Positions 44,059 through 54,993 of a stretch of 64,000 bases of DNA are shown one piece after another (position 1 is the first letter of the stretch; each line of letters starts with the position of its first letter). The notes under the pieces are model-generated. The model did no database searches. It saw nothing but the letters and a program-made list of their open reading frames with translations, and was not told where the DNA came from. Made by a program: the position numbers and the translations under genes. The DNA is from Nitrosovibrio sp. Nv6 (GTDB lineage Bacteria > Pseudomonadota > Gammaproteobacteria > Burkholderiales > Nitrosomonadaceae): positions 1 through 64,000 of the forward strand of contig NZ_FODX01000010.1 in assembly GCF_900110495.1 (NCBI RefSeq). The letters are read 5' to 3'.

Positions 44059-45420
44059 ATGGATGGTTTATCTGAAACATTAAAAGCTGTTTGGGATTGG
44101 CTGTCTGCCGACCGTATGGAAAAACTTAAGTTTATCGGCGGCGGATTGGTTGCTCTAATAACCGCCTTGTGGGGATTTTATAAGCATTTTTCGAAGAAAA
44201 AAGAAAATCGCGAGGTATCGACATCCGATGGGGGTGGTAAAAATAATTTTATTTTCGGCATTACGCTTGAACAATATGAAGCTGGCCTCAGAAGGAAGGA
44301 ACTAGAAGTCCGCAGTGAATTGCGACAAGCCAGCGTGGCGGACAAGGAAGCCATTGCATTGCTCGAAAAAAAGCTTGCCTACATCCAAAGTGAGTTGATG
44401 AACCCCGAAAGCGCCTTAGCGGACCATAAAGCCAAACTCGCTGAAGCCTCCAGGGCTTTTGATAACTTCAATCGTGAGATTCTTTCGGAGCAAATCAAGC
44501 CAGCACAAGATGCCTTAACTAAAGGCGACACTGCTTACGCTGAAAAACTCTTCATTCAGATTCGCAGGCAGGGAATGGGAAATGCAGCCGAAGCGGCTTA
44601 TCAACTGGGGCAATTGGCAATTAGCCGTATTGATTACGAAAGCGCTAACCGCCATTATCGACAAGCAGCAAACTTACAACCCGATAATCCCCTTTACCTC
44701 AACGCGGCTGGTTTAATTGCACACACTATGGGCCATTACGCTCGGGCAGAGCCACTCTTTCACCAAGCGCTCGCGATACGGGAAAAAACTCTCGGCCCCG
44801 ATCATCCCGACGTAGCAAGTAGCCTACACAACCTTGCAGAACTGTACCGTGCCCAGGGCCAATATGAAAAGGCTGAGCCACTCTTCCAGCGAGCACTGGC
44901 AGCACGGGAGAAAGCCTTCGGCCACGACCATCCTCATGTGGCTACCAGTCTCAACAATCTCGCGGCATTGTACCGAGTAAAAGGCGATTACGAGAAGGCT
45001 GAAACCCTTTTATGCCAAGCGCTGGCTATACGGAAAAAAGCTCTCGGACCCAATCATCCCCACGTGGCTACCAGCCTCAACAACCTTGCCTTGCTGTATA
45101 GCGCACGGGGTCAGCATGAAAAGGCCGAACCGTTCTTCCATCAAGCACTCGCGATAAGGGAAAAAACTCTCGGCCCTAATCATCCCCATGTGGCGAACAG
45201 TTTGAACAATCTCGCGTTGTTGTATGACGCGCAGGGCCGGCAGGGAAAGGCTGAATCACTCTTCCACAGAGCGCTAGCGATACGGAAAAAAGCTCTCGGC
45301 CCCGACCATCCCGACGTGGCTGAGAGTTTCCAGAACCTTGGGAAAGCGTATCAGGCACAAGGCAAAAATGAGGAAGCCCAAGCGCTAGAACTTTCTGTGA
45401 AAGCGAATTTGGCACCTTAG
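44059..45420 (+). CDS. Membrane-anchored TPR-repeat protein
   Basis: A 453-residue protein with one N-terminal transmembrane helix (about 25-43), a coiled-coil stretch (~70-150) and C-terminal tetratricopeptide repeats of kinesin-light-chain type. At least five 42-residue units (pattern HPxVAxSLxNLAxLYxxxGxYEKAEPLF-ALAIREKxLGPxH) run from ~225 to 435, with the DNA copies 126 bp apart and highly alike. Probable scaffold for protein contacts at the inner membrane. No partner gene is evident next to it. Confidence 0.85.
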   Translation: MDGLSETLKAVWDWLSADRMEKLKFIGGGLVALITALWGFYKHFSKKKENREVSTSDGGGKNNFIFGITLEQYEAGLRRKELEVRSELRQASVADKEAIALLEKKLAYIQSELMNPESALADHKAKLAEASRAFDNFNREILSEQIKPAQDALTKGDTAYAEKLFIQIRRQGMGNAAEAAYQLGQLAISRIDYESANRHYRQAANLQPDNPLYLNAAGLIAHTMGHYARAEPLFHQALAIREKTLGPDHPDVASSLHNLAELYRAQGQYEKAEPLFQRALAAREKAFGHDHPHVATSLNNLAALYRVKGDYEKAETLLCQALAIRKKALGPNHPHVATSLNNLALLYSARGQHEKAEPFFHQALAIREKTLGPNHPHVANSLNNLALLYDAQGRQGKAESLFHRALAIRKKALGPDHPDVAESFQNLGKAYQAQGKNEEAQALELSVKANLAP

Positions 45421-45811
45421 ATAAATACGCTCAATTCAAAGCCTGTTGAATTCCCCTGTCTATGTGAACAAGCCGGGACAGATTTAACGAACCTGAAGTA
45501 GGCACCGGCTTAGATTCGATGAGAATAGTAATAGGGACCATTCCGTTTCTCAAGACGTTTTTCTCAGGGGGTAGAGAACAAATAAACTGTCGGGGACTTT
45601 TCCCACTTAGCCTCATGGCGGAAGGGCTCCTGGAACGGCTTCCTTTTGCTACAAAGGCTATGAATGATAAAGGACCGTTTATTGGAAGGAGTAAGGGGTA
45701 AAGGGGATTCTTGTCGGTTTAGTCCTGAAGAGCATCCAAAAACTGTATCTTGAAACAGTTTCTCCAAAAAGCTAACATGGAGACGAGTTTTTAGAGAAGA
45801 AAAAGGCAAAA
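45421..45811. other. Gene-free stretch before the resolvase
   Basis: 391 bp with no supported gene. A plausible location for the resolvase's recombination site, but no clear res-type inverted repeats were made out. Confidence 0.3.
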
Positions 45812-46393
45812 ATGAAAATTGGTTATGCACGGGTCAGTACTCAGGATCAAGATTTAGCTTTGCAGATCGACGCCCTGACTAAAGAGGGCTGCGAGAAAAT
45901 CTTTCAGGAAAAAGCTTCCGGCGCGCAGCGGGACAGGCCGGAGCTTAAGGCCGCGCTGTCGTACATGCGCGAAGGGGATATTCTGATAGTCTGGAAGCTT
46001 GATCGCCTTGCCCGGTCCATGAAGCAACTGATTGAAACGGTCGAGGATTTTGAAAGGCGGGGGATTGGGTTGAAATCATTGCAGGACCCGGTTGACACCA
46101 GCTCAGCAAGCGGAAAACTGGTCTTTCATATTTTTGCCGCGCTGGCCGAGTTTGAACGGGGGGTTATCCGGGACCGAACTAATGCAGGCTTGAAGTCGGC
46201 GCGGGAACGGGGCCGTATCGGCGGAAGGCCGCGGTTGTTATCTAATAGAGATTTACAGGTTGCGAAAGCCCTATTGAAGGACCCAGCGATAACGGTAGCA
46301 GAGGTTGCGAAGCGTCTTGGTGTTTCCATATCAACTCTCTACAATCACCTGCCTGCTGCTCGTGCAGAAAGTTTGGAGGAGGCCGCATCATGA
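45812..46393 (+). CDS. Serine recombinase (resolvase/invertase)
   Basis: A 193-residue small serine recombinase. Nucleophile serine is in YARVST (about residue 9), with DILIVWKLDRLARSM and FERGVIRDRTNAGL helix E, then a C-terminal helix-turn-helix (ITVAEVAKRLGVSISTLYNHL). Resolves cointegrates or multimers. The stop codon overlaps the following antitoxin start by 4 bp (ATGA). Confidence 0.93.
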   Translation: MKIGYARVSTQDQDLALQIDALTKEGCEKIFQEKASGAQRDRPELKAALSYMREGDILIVWKLDRLARSMKQLIETVEDFERRGIGLKSLQDPVDTSSASGKLVFHIFAALAEFERGVIRDRTNAGLKSARERGRIGGRPRLLSNRDLQVAKALLKDPAITVAEVAKRLGVSISTLYNHLPAARAESLEEAAS

Positions 46394-46599
46394 AGATGCT
46401 CACAAAAGAAGATGTAAAGGCCCTTACAGCGGATCAGAAGCTTGAGCTGATGGACCTGCTATCGGAAAGCCTTGAAGAAGACCATATCCCGGTGTCTCCA
46501 GAGGTAAGGGATGAAGTGGAATCCCGTCTGAAGACGTACGATGAAGACAAGAAAACCGCGCTGCCGTGGAGGGACGCGTTGCGTCGGCTTGCGCCTTGA
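46390..46599 (+). CDS. Antitoxin, addiction-module component
   Basis: A 69-residue protein of the short addiction-module family (LTADQKLELMDLLSESLEEDHIPVSPEVRDEVESRL...ALPWRDALRRL). It overlaps both the resolvase (4 bp) and the toxin (TTGA). Confidence 0.85.
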   Translation: MKMLTKEDVKALTADQKLELMDLLSESLEEDHIPVSPEVRDEVESRLKTYDEDKKTALPWRDALRRLAP

Positions 46600-46892
46600 T
46601 CGTTACCCTTCAGGCGTTCAATGATGTGGCGCAAGCAAGAGACTGGTACGAAAAGCAGCGACCGGGATTAGGGGCTGATTTCGTCTCCAAGGTTGAGGAA
46701 GCTTTGGAAATGATTGAAAGCAATCCCATGCTCTACCCGGCATTAGTCAAAGATGCGCGGCGAGCAAATATGAAGAGATTCCCCTATGGGATATGGTTCA
46801 AGGTAGAGAAGGAGCCCGTCGTCATTGCCTGTCTGCACCATCGCAGAAATCCGGCTTTGATAAAAGGCCGCGCGCCTTCACCTGTCTTCTAA
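46596..46892 (+). CDS. RelE/ParE-family toxin
   Basis: A 98-residue toxin: DVAQARDWYEKQRPGLGADFVSKVEEALEMIESNPMLYPALVKDARRANMKRFPYGIWFKVEKEPVVIACLHHRRNP, complete family pattern. It starts with TTG inside the antitoxin stop (TTGA). Confidence 0.88.
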   Translation: MIVTLQAFNDVAQARDWYEKQRPGLGADFVSKVEEALEMIESNPMLYPALVKDARRANMKRFPYGIWFKVEKEPVVIACLHHRRNPALIKGRAPSPVF

Positions 46893-46906
46893 TCAGAAGG
46901 CCCCGC

Positions 46907-46937
46907 GGATAGTCCGACGTTTAAGGTCACGTATTGA
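46907..46937 (+). pseudogene. Remnant of the tyrosine recombinase 3' end
   Basis: GGATAGTCCGACGTTTAAGG followed by TCACGTATTGA reads DSPTFKVTY-stop, matching the last codons of the recombinase at 61169-62170 (DSPTFKVSY). Only ~30 bp of similarity is visible. It lies 15 bp after the toxin stop and marks the left edge of the stress-gene block. Confidence 0.6.
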
Positions 46938-46990
46938 AGCTAGCTGTTTTCTTTTTTTTTAGGGATTAGAGGTTTAGGTGGAAGCGTGAA

Positions 46991-47218
46991 TTAATAGACA
47001 CGCCAGTAAGCTGGCTTACGCCGCAGTCTCACTAAATGGATCTTTTCAATAAATTGCCTTCCCGCGGCCTCTCCCTCTACCACATGAGACAGTTCTCCGT
47101 ACCGCCTGGAAGCTTTGCTACCCCATCTGCGTATAGCGACCCAATCGCCGAATAAGTCGCGAACAAGCTCAACCTCATACCAACGCTGCGCCGTTTCCCA
47201 GCGTGCACGTGCAACCAT
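46991..47218 (-). CDS. WGR-domain-like protein
   Basis: A 75-residue protein consisting of one WGR-like domain (RWYEVELVRDLFGDWVAIRRWGSKASRRYGEL). WGR domains bind nucleic acid or DNA ends. ATG at 47218. No partner in the same operon. Confidence 0.7.
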   Translation of the reverse strand: MVARARWETAQRWYEVELVRDLFGDWVAIRRWGSKASRRYGELSHVVEGEAAGRQFIEKIHLVRLRRKPAYWRVY

Positions 47219-47319
47219 TCGTTCGCAAGTCTCTTTCGTTCTAAAAAGTATCGCGACTTATTCCCTTTCAGTTATGCGAGGCATTTTCTGAAATAGGCAA
47301 GCCAACTAAGTGGGCAAAC

Positions 47320-47769
47320 TCAATTTGTGTGGGAATTTCCCTGACAGGTGCTTCTCATTAGTGCGAAACTCCCCCTGTGTTTGGGTGTGATACGCAACGA
47401 ACGCGAGCTTTTCATTACCAAAAAAGCCGTACCGAAAATGCTCCCAATAACATCTGCAATGAAGTCGGACAATGCTGCCTCACGACCGGGGAGATACATC
47501 TGATGCCATTCGTCGAGCGCACCGACCAGCAAAGCGCCAAAAAAAGCGACAGCTAATTTGTGCCATCCCCGCAGATTGCTCGACAAACCTATTGTGCAAG
47601 CAAGCAAGGCAAAAACACCGGCATGGACCACTTTATCCCAAGGTTGGGATATCAAGCCGACAGCTATAGGTTGCCGCCCCCCGACAAACAGGGCGGCTAC
47701 AATTCCGAGTATCGCCAAAATGGCGATAGCATTAAAATGACGATATGCTAGGCGCTGCAGGTACAACAT
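47320..47769 (-). CDS. VanZ-like membrane protein
   Basis: A 149-residue polytopic membrane protein with four hydrophobic segments and the VanZ-type signature WDKVVHAGVFALLA and DEWHQMYLPGREAALSDFIADVIGS. ATG 47769 has AGGA upstream; a GTG at 47796 is an alternative. Role unknown. Confidence 0.82.
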   Translation of the reverse strand: MLYLQRLAYRHFNAIAILAILGIVAALFVGGRQPIAVGLISQPWDKVVHAGVFALLACTIGLSSNLRGWHKLAVAFFGALLVGALDEWHQMYLPGREAALSDFIADVIGSIFGTAFLVMKSSRSLRITPKHRGSFALMRSTCQGNSHTN

Positions 47770-49054
47770 GAGATCGAATTCCTGAGTGATATTCACTAGA
47801 CCATCTGGTCAACAAGGGGTGACACAACGAAGTTGCGGTGTGGCTACCTTTAATAGCCGGTCTAATCGTACTTTATCCGCCTCGGCGTAATCCTCTGATC
47901 AACAAGCTATTTGGCCCTCTGATCACAGCTGAACAACGCGCTGTCGGCGTGGGCATGTTCGTTATAATGTTTGGTATCTAGGCTAGCTTACAGGCGACCT
48001 GGCACGACAAAACACCCTATAGTAACTGCAGCGGATAGGCTGAGGCTCAGCCAGAAACCAGCCAAAAAATTTGCTTTGAAAGAAGGCCTTCAATCTGAAG
48101 GCCCAGTGCCTTCAAGGTGAGCCAAATGAACGCGAGCAACGACATGAGCGGCAGAGATGCCACGAGTGCAGCAAATCCCGTGTGTCGCTTCGCGATTTCC
48201 GAGATGGCTACCATACGATAGCGGAGACAAAAACTTTGAGCGCGTAATAAAGCATAAGCTTATTTCTATCCTAGGCACAGCATAAGAACTAGAAAAGGAA
48301 AGGTGTATCCGTATATACCTTGCGCGTCGTTTTATCAATTGAAGATCTCAGTTGTTCCTATTTCGCCTTTTAGTCTGTCCTCGTTTTTTCCAACGATAAA
48401 AAAATCAACAAGACTCCAACCAACTACAGTGCCTACTTTCACCAGTGATGCATCCCACCCTGGAGACTGGCGTGGAAACGATGGTCGTTGGCACGCTGGC
48501 CTGGCTTTCAACATGAACCACGGTGCCAGGGAGCTGAGGCCGTAAGATGTTTACTTCCGCTGCTTTTGACGTGGATGCCGCGATGAAGAGCCGGTCATAA
48601 ATCAAATCAGTGTCTATTGATAGGCTTTTAGGGGGATTAAATTATCCCTCACTAGGGCTAGCCCTACCGATAGATGGGATTCGGTCAAACAAAACGGATT
48701 ACCGGATGCGGAGAAACAAAAGAGAGCTGCGCTATCATCACAACGAATGCAATGTATTGATGCAGCCGAATGAGAAATTTTTTGTTCTTCCCTGGATCGA
48801 CTGTTATATAATAAATAAGCTTGTTGGTTCATTATTGTCAATCAACTAGTAATTAGGAACATTAGCAACAGAGCGCTCTCATTCATGAGCGCAGCATACC
48901 CCACGCTGAATCCTCTTCAGCGCCCGGGCTTGCTCCTGATGTGGCACGCGGGGCTTCCGCGAGAAATTGGCGCCCATCGTTCTCCCCATGTAGTAGCCGC
49001 CTGGCTTACGTTTCGGCGTGGGCCTCTCTTATTTCTTTCGGGAAAGCGGCACTC
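47770..49054. other. Gene-free region before pnp
   Basis: About 1.28 kb with no gene I can support: short unrelated frames and AT-rich stretches. A hairpin GGCCTTCA-ATC-TGAAGGCC is at 48085-48103, and GCGCTC/GAGCGC repeats lie near 48874-48893. It may hold decayed genes and the promoter of the pnp block. Confidence 0.4.
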
Positions 49055-51157
49055 ATGCATATTAAACATTCATTCTCCATCGGAAATCACACAGTCACCC
49101 TTGAGACCGGCGAGTTCGCGCGCCAGGCGACAGGCGCCGTCGTACTGGACATGGACGGTACCGTGGTTCTTGCCACCATTGTCGCGGCGAAGGACGCAAA
49201 GCCCGAGCAAGATTTTTTTCCGCTCACCGTCGATTACATCGAAAAGTCCTATGCGGCAGGACGCATTCCGGCAAATTTTTTCAGACGTGAAGGCGGCTTG
49301 TCTGAAAGAGAAATCCTGGTCTGTCGGCTGATCGATCGGCCGTTCCGGCCGCTCTTTCCTGACGGCTTCCTGAACGAGGTACAGATTGTCGTTCAGGTCC
49401 TTTCAGTGAATCCCGAGATTGACCCCGAGATACCGGCGATATGGGCTACTTCGGCTGCTCTTGCGGTTTCAGGGATTCCCTTCAACGGTCCGCTGGGCGC
49501 GGCGCGGATCGGTTATTTCGACGGCTGTTTCCAATTGAACCCGACCAATTCGGAGAGAAAGAAGAGTGTGCTCGATCTCGTTATCGCCGGAACGGCAGAT
49601 GGAATTATCATGGTGGAATCGGGGTCGCAGGAGCTTGCGGACGAAATCCTATTGGATGCCATTGCGTTCGGGCATAGACACATGCAACTGGTCATCATGG
49701 CAATCCAGAAGCTTGCGGAGGAGGGCGGAAAGCCCCAGTGGACCTGGAAGCGCCAGCCTAAGGACCAAGGGTTGCACGACAAGCTGGAGGCGGCGGCGCG
49801 CCAGCAATTAGAGGAAGCGTACCGGATTACAAGCAAGCGCGAGCGTGCAACCCGGCTGGAAGTGATACGAGCCGATATTGTGCGTGAACAGACGCAAGGA
49901 GCTTCAGACCCTGCGGTTAAGGGCGCTGCTAACAGTCTGTTGTACGAGATTGAATCGGACATCGTGCGAGGCAGGGTTCTGAACGGAGAACCCCGGGTTG
50001 ATGGCCGCGACACCCGGACCGTCCGGCCCATCTCTATCCGTTCCGGTCTGCTACCCAGGGCACACGGATCGGCGCTATTCACGCGCGGCGAAACGCAGGT
50101 TCTCGCGGTTGCCACGTTGGGAGCCAAAGAAGACGAGCAGGTGATCGATGCATTGCCCCGTCCTTACAGGGAGCGGTTCATGCTCCATTACAACATGCCC
50201 CCTTATGCCACAGGCGAGACGGGCCGCGTTGGAACACCGAAACGACGTGAGATCGGCCATGGGCGTTTAGCGAAAAGAGCACTGACGCCGCTATTACCTT
50301 CTGCCGAAGAGTTTCCCTACTCGATCCGCGTCGTATCCGAGGTGACGGAGTCAAATGGCTCGAGCTCCATGGCGTCAGTCTGCGGTGGTTGCCTGGCCCT
50401 CATGAATGCCGGCGTTCCCATACATAGGCACGTAGCGGGTATTGCCATGGGGCTGATCAAGGAGGGCGATCGTTTTGCCGTATTGACCGATATTTTGGGG
50501 GACGAGGATCACCTGGGTGACATGGATTTCAAGGTGGCCGGCACTGAAGAGGGCATTACCGCACTTCAGATGGACATCAAGATCCAGGGAGTAACAACAG
50601 AGATCATGCGAGTCGCCCTCATTCAGGCGCGAGAGGCAAGGCTGCACGTGCTGGCCGCAATGAAGGCTACAGTGGAAGCCTCGGCAAAAGAGCTGTCAGC
50701 GCATGCGCCACGCCTCCTTACCATGAAGATCCCGCGGGAGTACATACGGAATGTGGTGGGCAAAGGAGGGGCAATGATCCGCGAACTCATGGAGCAGACC
50801 GAGACAAACATAAATATTCAGGACGACGGCGTCATAACGATTTCCGCCACCGATCCCGCAAAGGCGGAAGAAGCGAAGCGCCGAATTGAAGCATTGACGA
50901 TGGAGGTTGAGGTGGGTCGCGTGTACGAAGGCGTTGTGCTGAAGCTGCTGGATTTCGGCGCCATCGTGAGTATTTTGCCCGGGCGCGACGGTTTACTGCA
51001 CGTATCTGAAATTGGAGATCAGCCCGTGGAGTCGGTCGCCGATGTCCTATCCCTAAGCCAGGTTGTACAGGTAAGGGTCCTCCAAACCGACGGCCGTGGC
51101 CGAATACGTTTGTCAATGAGATCAGCGCGTATGGCAACAGCCCCCGCTGCTGTTTAA
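49055..51157 (+). CDS. pnp: Polyribonucleotide nucleotidyltransferase (PNPase)
   Basis: A full-length PNPase of 700 residues: two RNase-PH domains, a KH domain ([20 protein letters not shown]) and a C-terminal S1 domain ([29 protein letters not shown]). It degrades RNA 3' to 5' using phosphate. ATG 49055 ([11 protein letters not shown]) has GGGAAAG upstream. The usual chromosomal neighbour rpsO is absent, so this is likely a second, accessory copy. Confidence 0.94.
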   Translation: MHIKHSFSIGNHTVTLETGEFARQATGAVVLDMDGTVVLATIVAAKDAKPEQDFFPLTVDYIEKSYAAGRIPANFFRREGGLSEREILVCRLIDRPFRPLFPDGFLNEVQIVVQVLSVNPEIDPEIPAIWATSAALAVSGIPFNGPLGAARIGYFDGCFQLNPTNSERKKSVLDLVIAGTADGIIMVESGSQELADEILLDAIAFGHRHMQLVIMAIQKLAEEGGKPQWTWKRQPKDQGLHDKLEAAARQQLEEAYRITSKRERATRLEVIRADIVREQTQGASDPAVKGAANSLLYEIESDIVRGRVLNGEPRVDGRDTRTVRPISIRSGLLPRAHGSALFTRGETQVLAVATLGAKEDEQVIDALPRPYRERFMLHYNMPPYATGETGRVGTPKRREIGHGRLAKRALTPLLPSAEEFPYSIRVVSEVTESNGSSSMASVCGGCLALMNAGVPIHRHVAGIAMGLIKEGDRFAVLTDILGDEDHLGDMDFKVAGTEEGITALQMDIKIQGVTTEIMRVALIQAREARLHVLAAMKATVEASAKELSAHAPRLLTMKIPREYIRNVVGKGGAMIRELMEQTETNINIQDDGVITISATDPAKAEEAKRRIEALTMEVEVGRVYEGVVLKLLDFGAIVSILPGRDGLLHVSEIGDQPVESVADVLSLSQVVQVRVLQTDGRGRIRLSMRSARMATAPAAV

Positions 51158-51273
51158 AAGAGACGCGGAATATGCCGATTACGCAGGAAGTTGCGGCGGC
51201 GATTTCAACTCTCCTTTCAGGGGCCGCGTGGTTGGAATTGCCTGTAACTAAAACTAAACAAAACGGAGGAAGT

Positions 51274-51636
51274 ATGTCAGAAATTCTCGAGATTGAAGAA
51301 TTCAGGAACTTAGCTCAGGCTGCCTTGGCGCAGATTGAAGCTGCATTTGCGGATCATGATTCTACCAGCGCGATAATTGCCCTGGACCAGTCGCGCATGC
51401 GGCAATACACGAGAAACGGCTCACTTGAGCAGCAAACCATTGGGAGCGCTAAAGAGCGTCTTATATGGGAAAGGCGTCGGTTGCATGCTGCTTTGGAGCG
51501 GATGCGTCATGGGCAATTCGGAATCTGTTGTTATTGCGAAGACTCGATTCCGGTAGAGCGGCTGCGTGCGGATGTTGCCACGCCGTTTTGCTCACCTTGC
51601 CAATATGGAATCGATGCCCGCGCCACGATTATTTGA
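51274..51636 (+). CDS. TraR/DksA-type zinc-finger protein 1
   Basis: A 120-residue DksA/TraR-family protein: helical N-terminus with ALDQSRM, ERRRLHAALERM, then a four-cysteine zinc finger (CCYC and CSPC). Such proteins bind the RNA polymerase secondary channel, often with ppGpp. GGAGGAAGT precedes the ATG. It has a homologue at 52951-53319. Confidence 0.87.
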   Translation: MSEILEIEEFRNLAQAALAQIEAAFADHDSTSAIIALDQSRMRQYTRNGSLEQQTIGSAKERLIWERRRLHAALERMRHGQFGICCYCEDSIPVERLRADVATPFCSPCQYGIDARATII

Positions 51637-51896
51637 CCGATGCATATACGCGCACATTAAAGCGCCAGGAGCTGACTACTTCCAGCAAGGGGATGCTTAT
51701 GAATGCAAAGTCGTCGAGTTTAACGATGGATGGATAAATACCATTTGATAACCCTCGTTACAGTGAAGTCACCTCAGGAGAAACCGCTAGCGCGGATCGC
51801 CACAGTAACGACTTTTATGATGCTCATGACAAATCGCATGATCGGAAAGCTCGAAGAGAACTCTTTTTCAGGAAATAAGAGGAGGGGGCGGGAGAT

Positions 51897-52388
51897 ATGT
51901 TGAGTCAAAAAGAAGTGAGCAAAGTGGAGCCTATCCCCTTAAGTTCATCGGGCCAGGTGATACGCATGTCTGAGAACAACCGGATGCTGGCAGCCGATAC
52001 ACTTGAGGGCATTGAGATGTTGCGCAACATGTTAGAGGAGACAGTGGAACTTGTCGCCACAACCTCAATTCACGAGGCGCTTGAGATCCTGAAAGGCGAC
52101 ATAGACCTGGTGTTGTGCGGCGCCCATTTCGATGATTCGCAGATGCTCGGCCTGTTGAGGCGGGCGAGGATTGATATCGAGACTCGGGACAAACCTATCC
52201 TCTGTTATCGCAACCTCGGCAGCGAACTACCCAACACCACACTTCGAAGGCTCAGGTTCATGTGTACTGCTCTCGGTGCTGTTGGATTTGTGGATCTCTA
52301 TTTACTGAAGCAGCAACTCGGAACAGCACAAGCCGAAATGCAGTTCAAAAGAACTGTATTTCAATATTTGAAACCCGGTAATCAATAG
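51897..52388 (+). CDS. Response-regulator-like (degenerate receiver) protein
   Basis: A 163-residue protein whose central part reads like a CheY fold: VELVATTSIHEALEILKGDIDLVLCGAHFDDSQMLGLLRRARI...KPILCYRNLG. The expected acidic pair near the N-terminus is not clear. Stand-alone; no histidine kinase nearby. GGGAG precedes the ATG. Assignment is by pattern only. Confidence 0.55.
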   Translation: MLSQKEVSKVEPIPLSSSGQVIRMSENNRMLAADTLEGIEMLRNMLEETVELVATTSIHEALEILKGDIDLVLCGAHFDDSQMLGLLRRARIDIETRDKPILCYRNLGSELPNTTLRRLRFMCTALGAVGFVDLYLLKQQLGTAQAEMQFKRTVFQYLKPGNQ

Positions 52389-52438
52389 CTGCAACTCTTT
52401 TTGCATTTTGGGTGAAAACAATTCAAGGAGGTAACGCT

Positions 52439-52519
52439 ATGTTGTTCATCAGGCGAGCTGCTTCATCCCCTTGGGGCAGGGGCAGCTCTGAAATAGTCGG
52501 GCATGGTCTTTCACTTTGA
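52439..52519 (+). CDS. Short open frame with very strong ribosome-binding site
   Basis: A 26-codon frame (MLFIRRAASSPWGRGSSEIV...) beginning 7 nt after AAGGAGGT, an ideal Shine-Dalgarno sequence. No other gene would use this site. Possible leader peptide or small protein, or a remnant of a gene whose body is lost. Confidence 0.35.
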   Translation: MLFIRRAASSPWGRGSSEIVGHGLSL

Positions 52520-52590
52520 GGGGAAGCGTTCGGTACAGTGGCTTGCAGGCGATGCTACTCCCATGTTTATAAGTCCGCTTGGAGGGAATC

Positions 52591-52848
52591 ATGGGTGAAC
52601 TGCAATCAACTTCCTCTCATCGTCGCCTTAAAGAGCTTCTTGCAATTTCAGAAACGGAACGAACGGATGCCCAGTGGAATGAAATCAACGAACTTGAAAT
52701 TTCGCTAACCTCTGTCAATCAAAAGCTCGTACCTGAGAAACGCGATCGGCAGAAAAAAGCTGTTTCTACCGGTCATTACCCAGGTCCACCAAGCGGGTGG
52801 AGCAAGAGCCAACCCAGGAAACATCACCAGAAATCTGGACGAAGATAG
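52591..52848 (+). CDS. Small hypothetical basic protein
   Basis: An 85-residue protein (MGELQSTSSHRRLKELLAISETERTDAQWNEINELEISL...), helical N-terminal half and a basic, proline-containing tail (GPPSGWSKSQPRKHHQKSGRR). GGAGGG 9 nt upstream of ATG. No known family. Confidence 0.6.
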   Translation: MGELQSTSSHRRLKELLAISETERTDAQWNEINELEISLTSVNQKLVPEKRDRQKKAVSTGHYPGPPSGWSKSQPRKHHQKSGRR

Positions 52849-52950
52849 AGACTCATCATATCCACCCGCTGCTTGGCTGCCTTATGCTTGCCGAAGCTCT
52901 CCATCAATCTCAGTAAATCTCAAAAGCATTGATCCATTTGGAGAAGAGAC

Positions 52951-53319
52951 ATGTTGACGAATACGGAGATCGAGCGTTTCGGTTTCGATCTTGAAGAGCG
53001 CCTGCAATCGGTGATTAAAGCCATTGACGCAGGGAGCGAAGACCAGCAGAGCATTGCGCTTGACCAGTCCAAGGTAGGTCGATTGTCACGGATGGACGCT
53101 TTACAGCAGCATGCCATGTCACTCGGGTTTGTGGAGACGCTGATGCGGGAGAAGCGCAGGCTAGAAGCGGCGCTTGCCCGGATGGAGAGAAGTGATTTTG
53201 GAATCTGCTGCAAATGCGGAGATTATGTGCAGCGCGAACGTTTGGAGGTGGACCCAGCGGTACCTTTTTGCGGCGAGTGCCAGCATGCGCTCGAAGAAAA
53301 ACGCCAGGATAGACGGTAA
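52951..53319 (+). CDS. TraR/DksA-type zinc-finger protein 2
   Basis: A 122-residue paralogue of the protein at 51274: ALDQSKVGRLSRMDALQQHAM, EKRRLEAALARMERSDFGICCKCGDYVQRERL, PFCGEC. Zinc cysteines CCKC and CGEC. GGAGAAGAG precedes the ATG; 71 bp before groL. Confidence 0.9.
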   Translation: MLTNTEIERFGFDLEERLQSVIKAIDAGSEDQQSIALDQSKVGRLSRMDALQQHAMSLGFVETLMREKRRLEAALARMERSDFGICCKCGDYVQRERLEVDPAVPFCGECQHALEEKRQDRR

Positions 53320-53387
53320 ACAGGGCGCGACGTTGGCAAGGGGGAAAAAGAAGTTTTATTTTATGTATTCAGAGGACGAGGAGATGA

Positions 53388-54986
<1,599 letters not shown>

Positions 54987-54993
54987 AAGAATC

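Noticed and set aside
44740..45370. Tandem 126-bp repeats as non-coding satellite
   Set aside because: They stay in one frame and encode TPR units.
48085..48103. Hairpin GGCCTTCA-ATC-TGAAGGCC as a terminator
   Set aside because: No T-run follows on plus and no gene ends nearby; kept only as a note.
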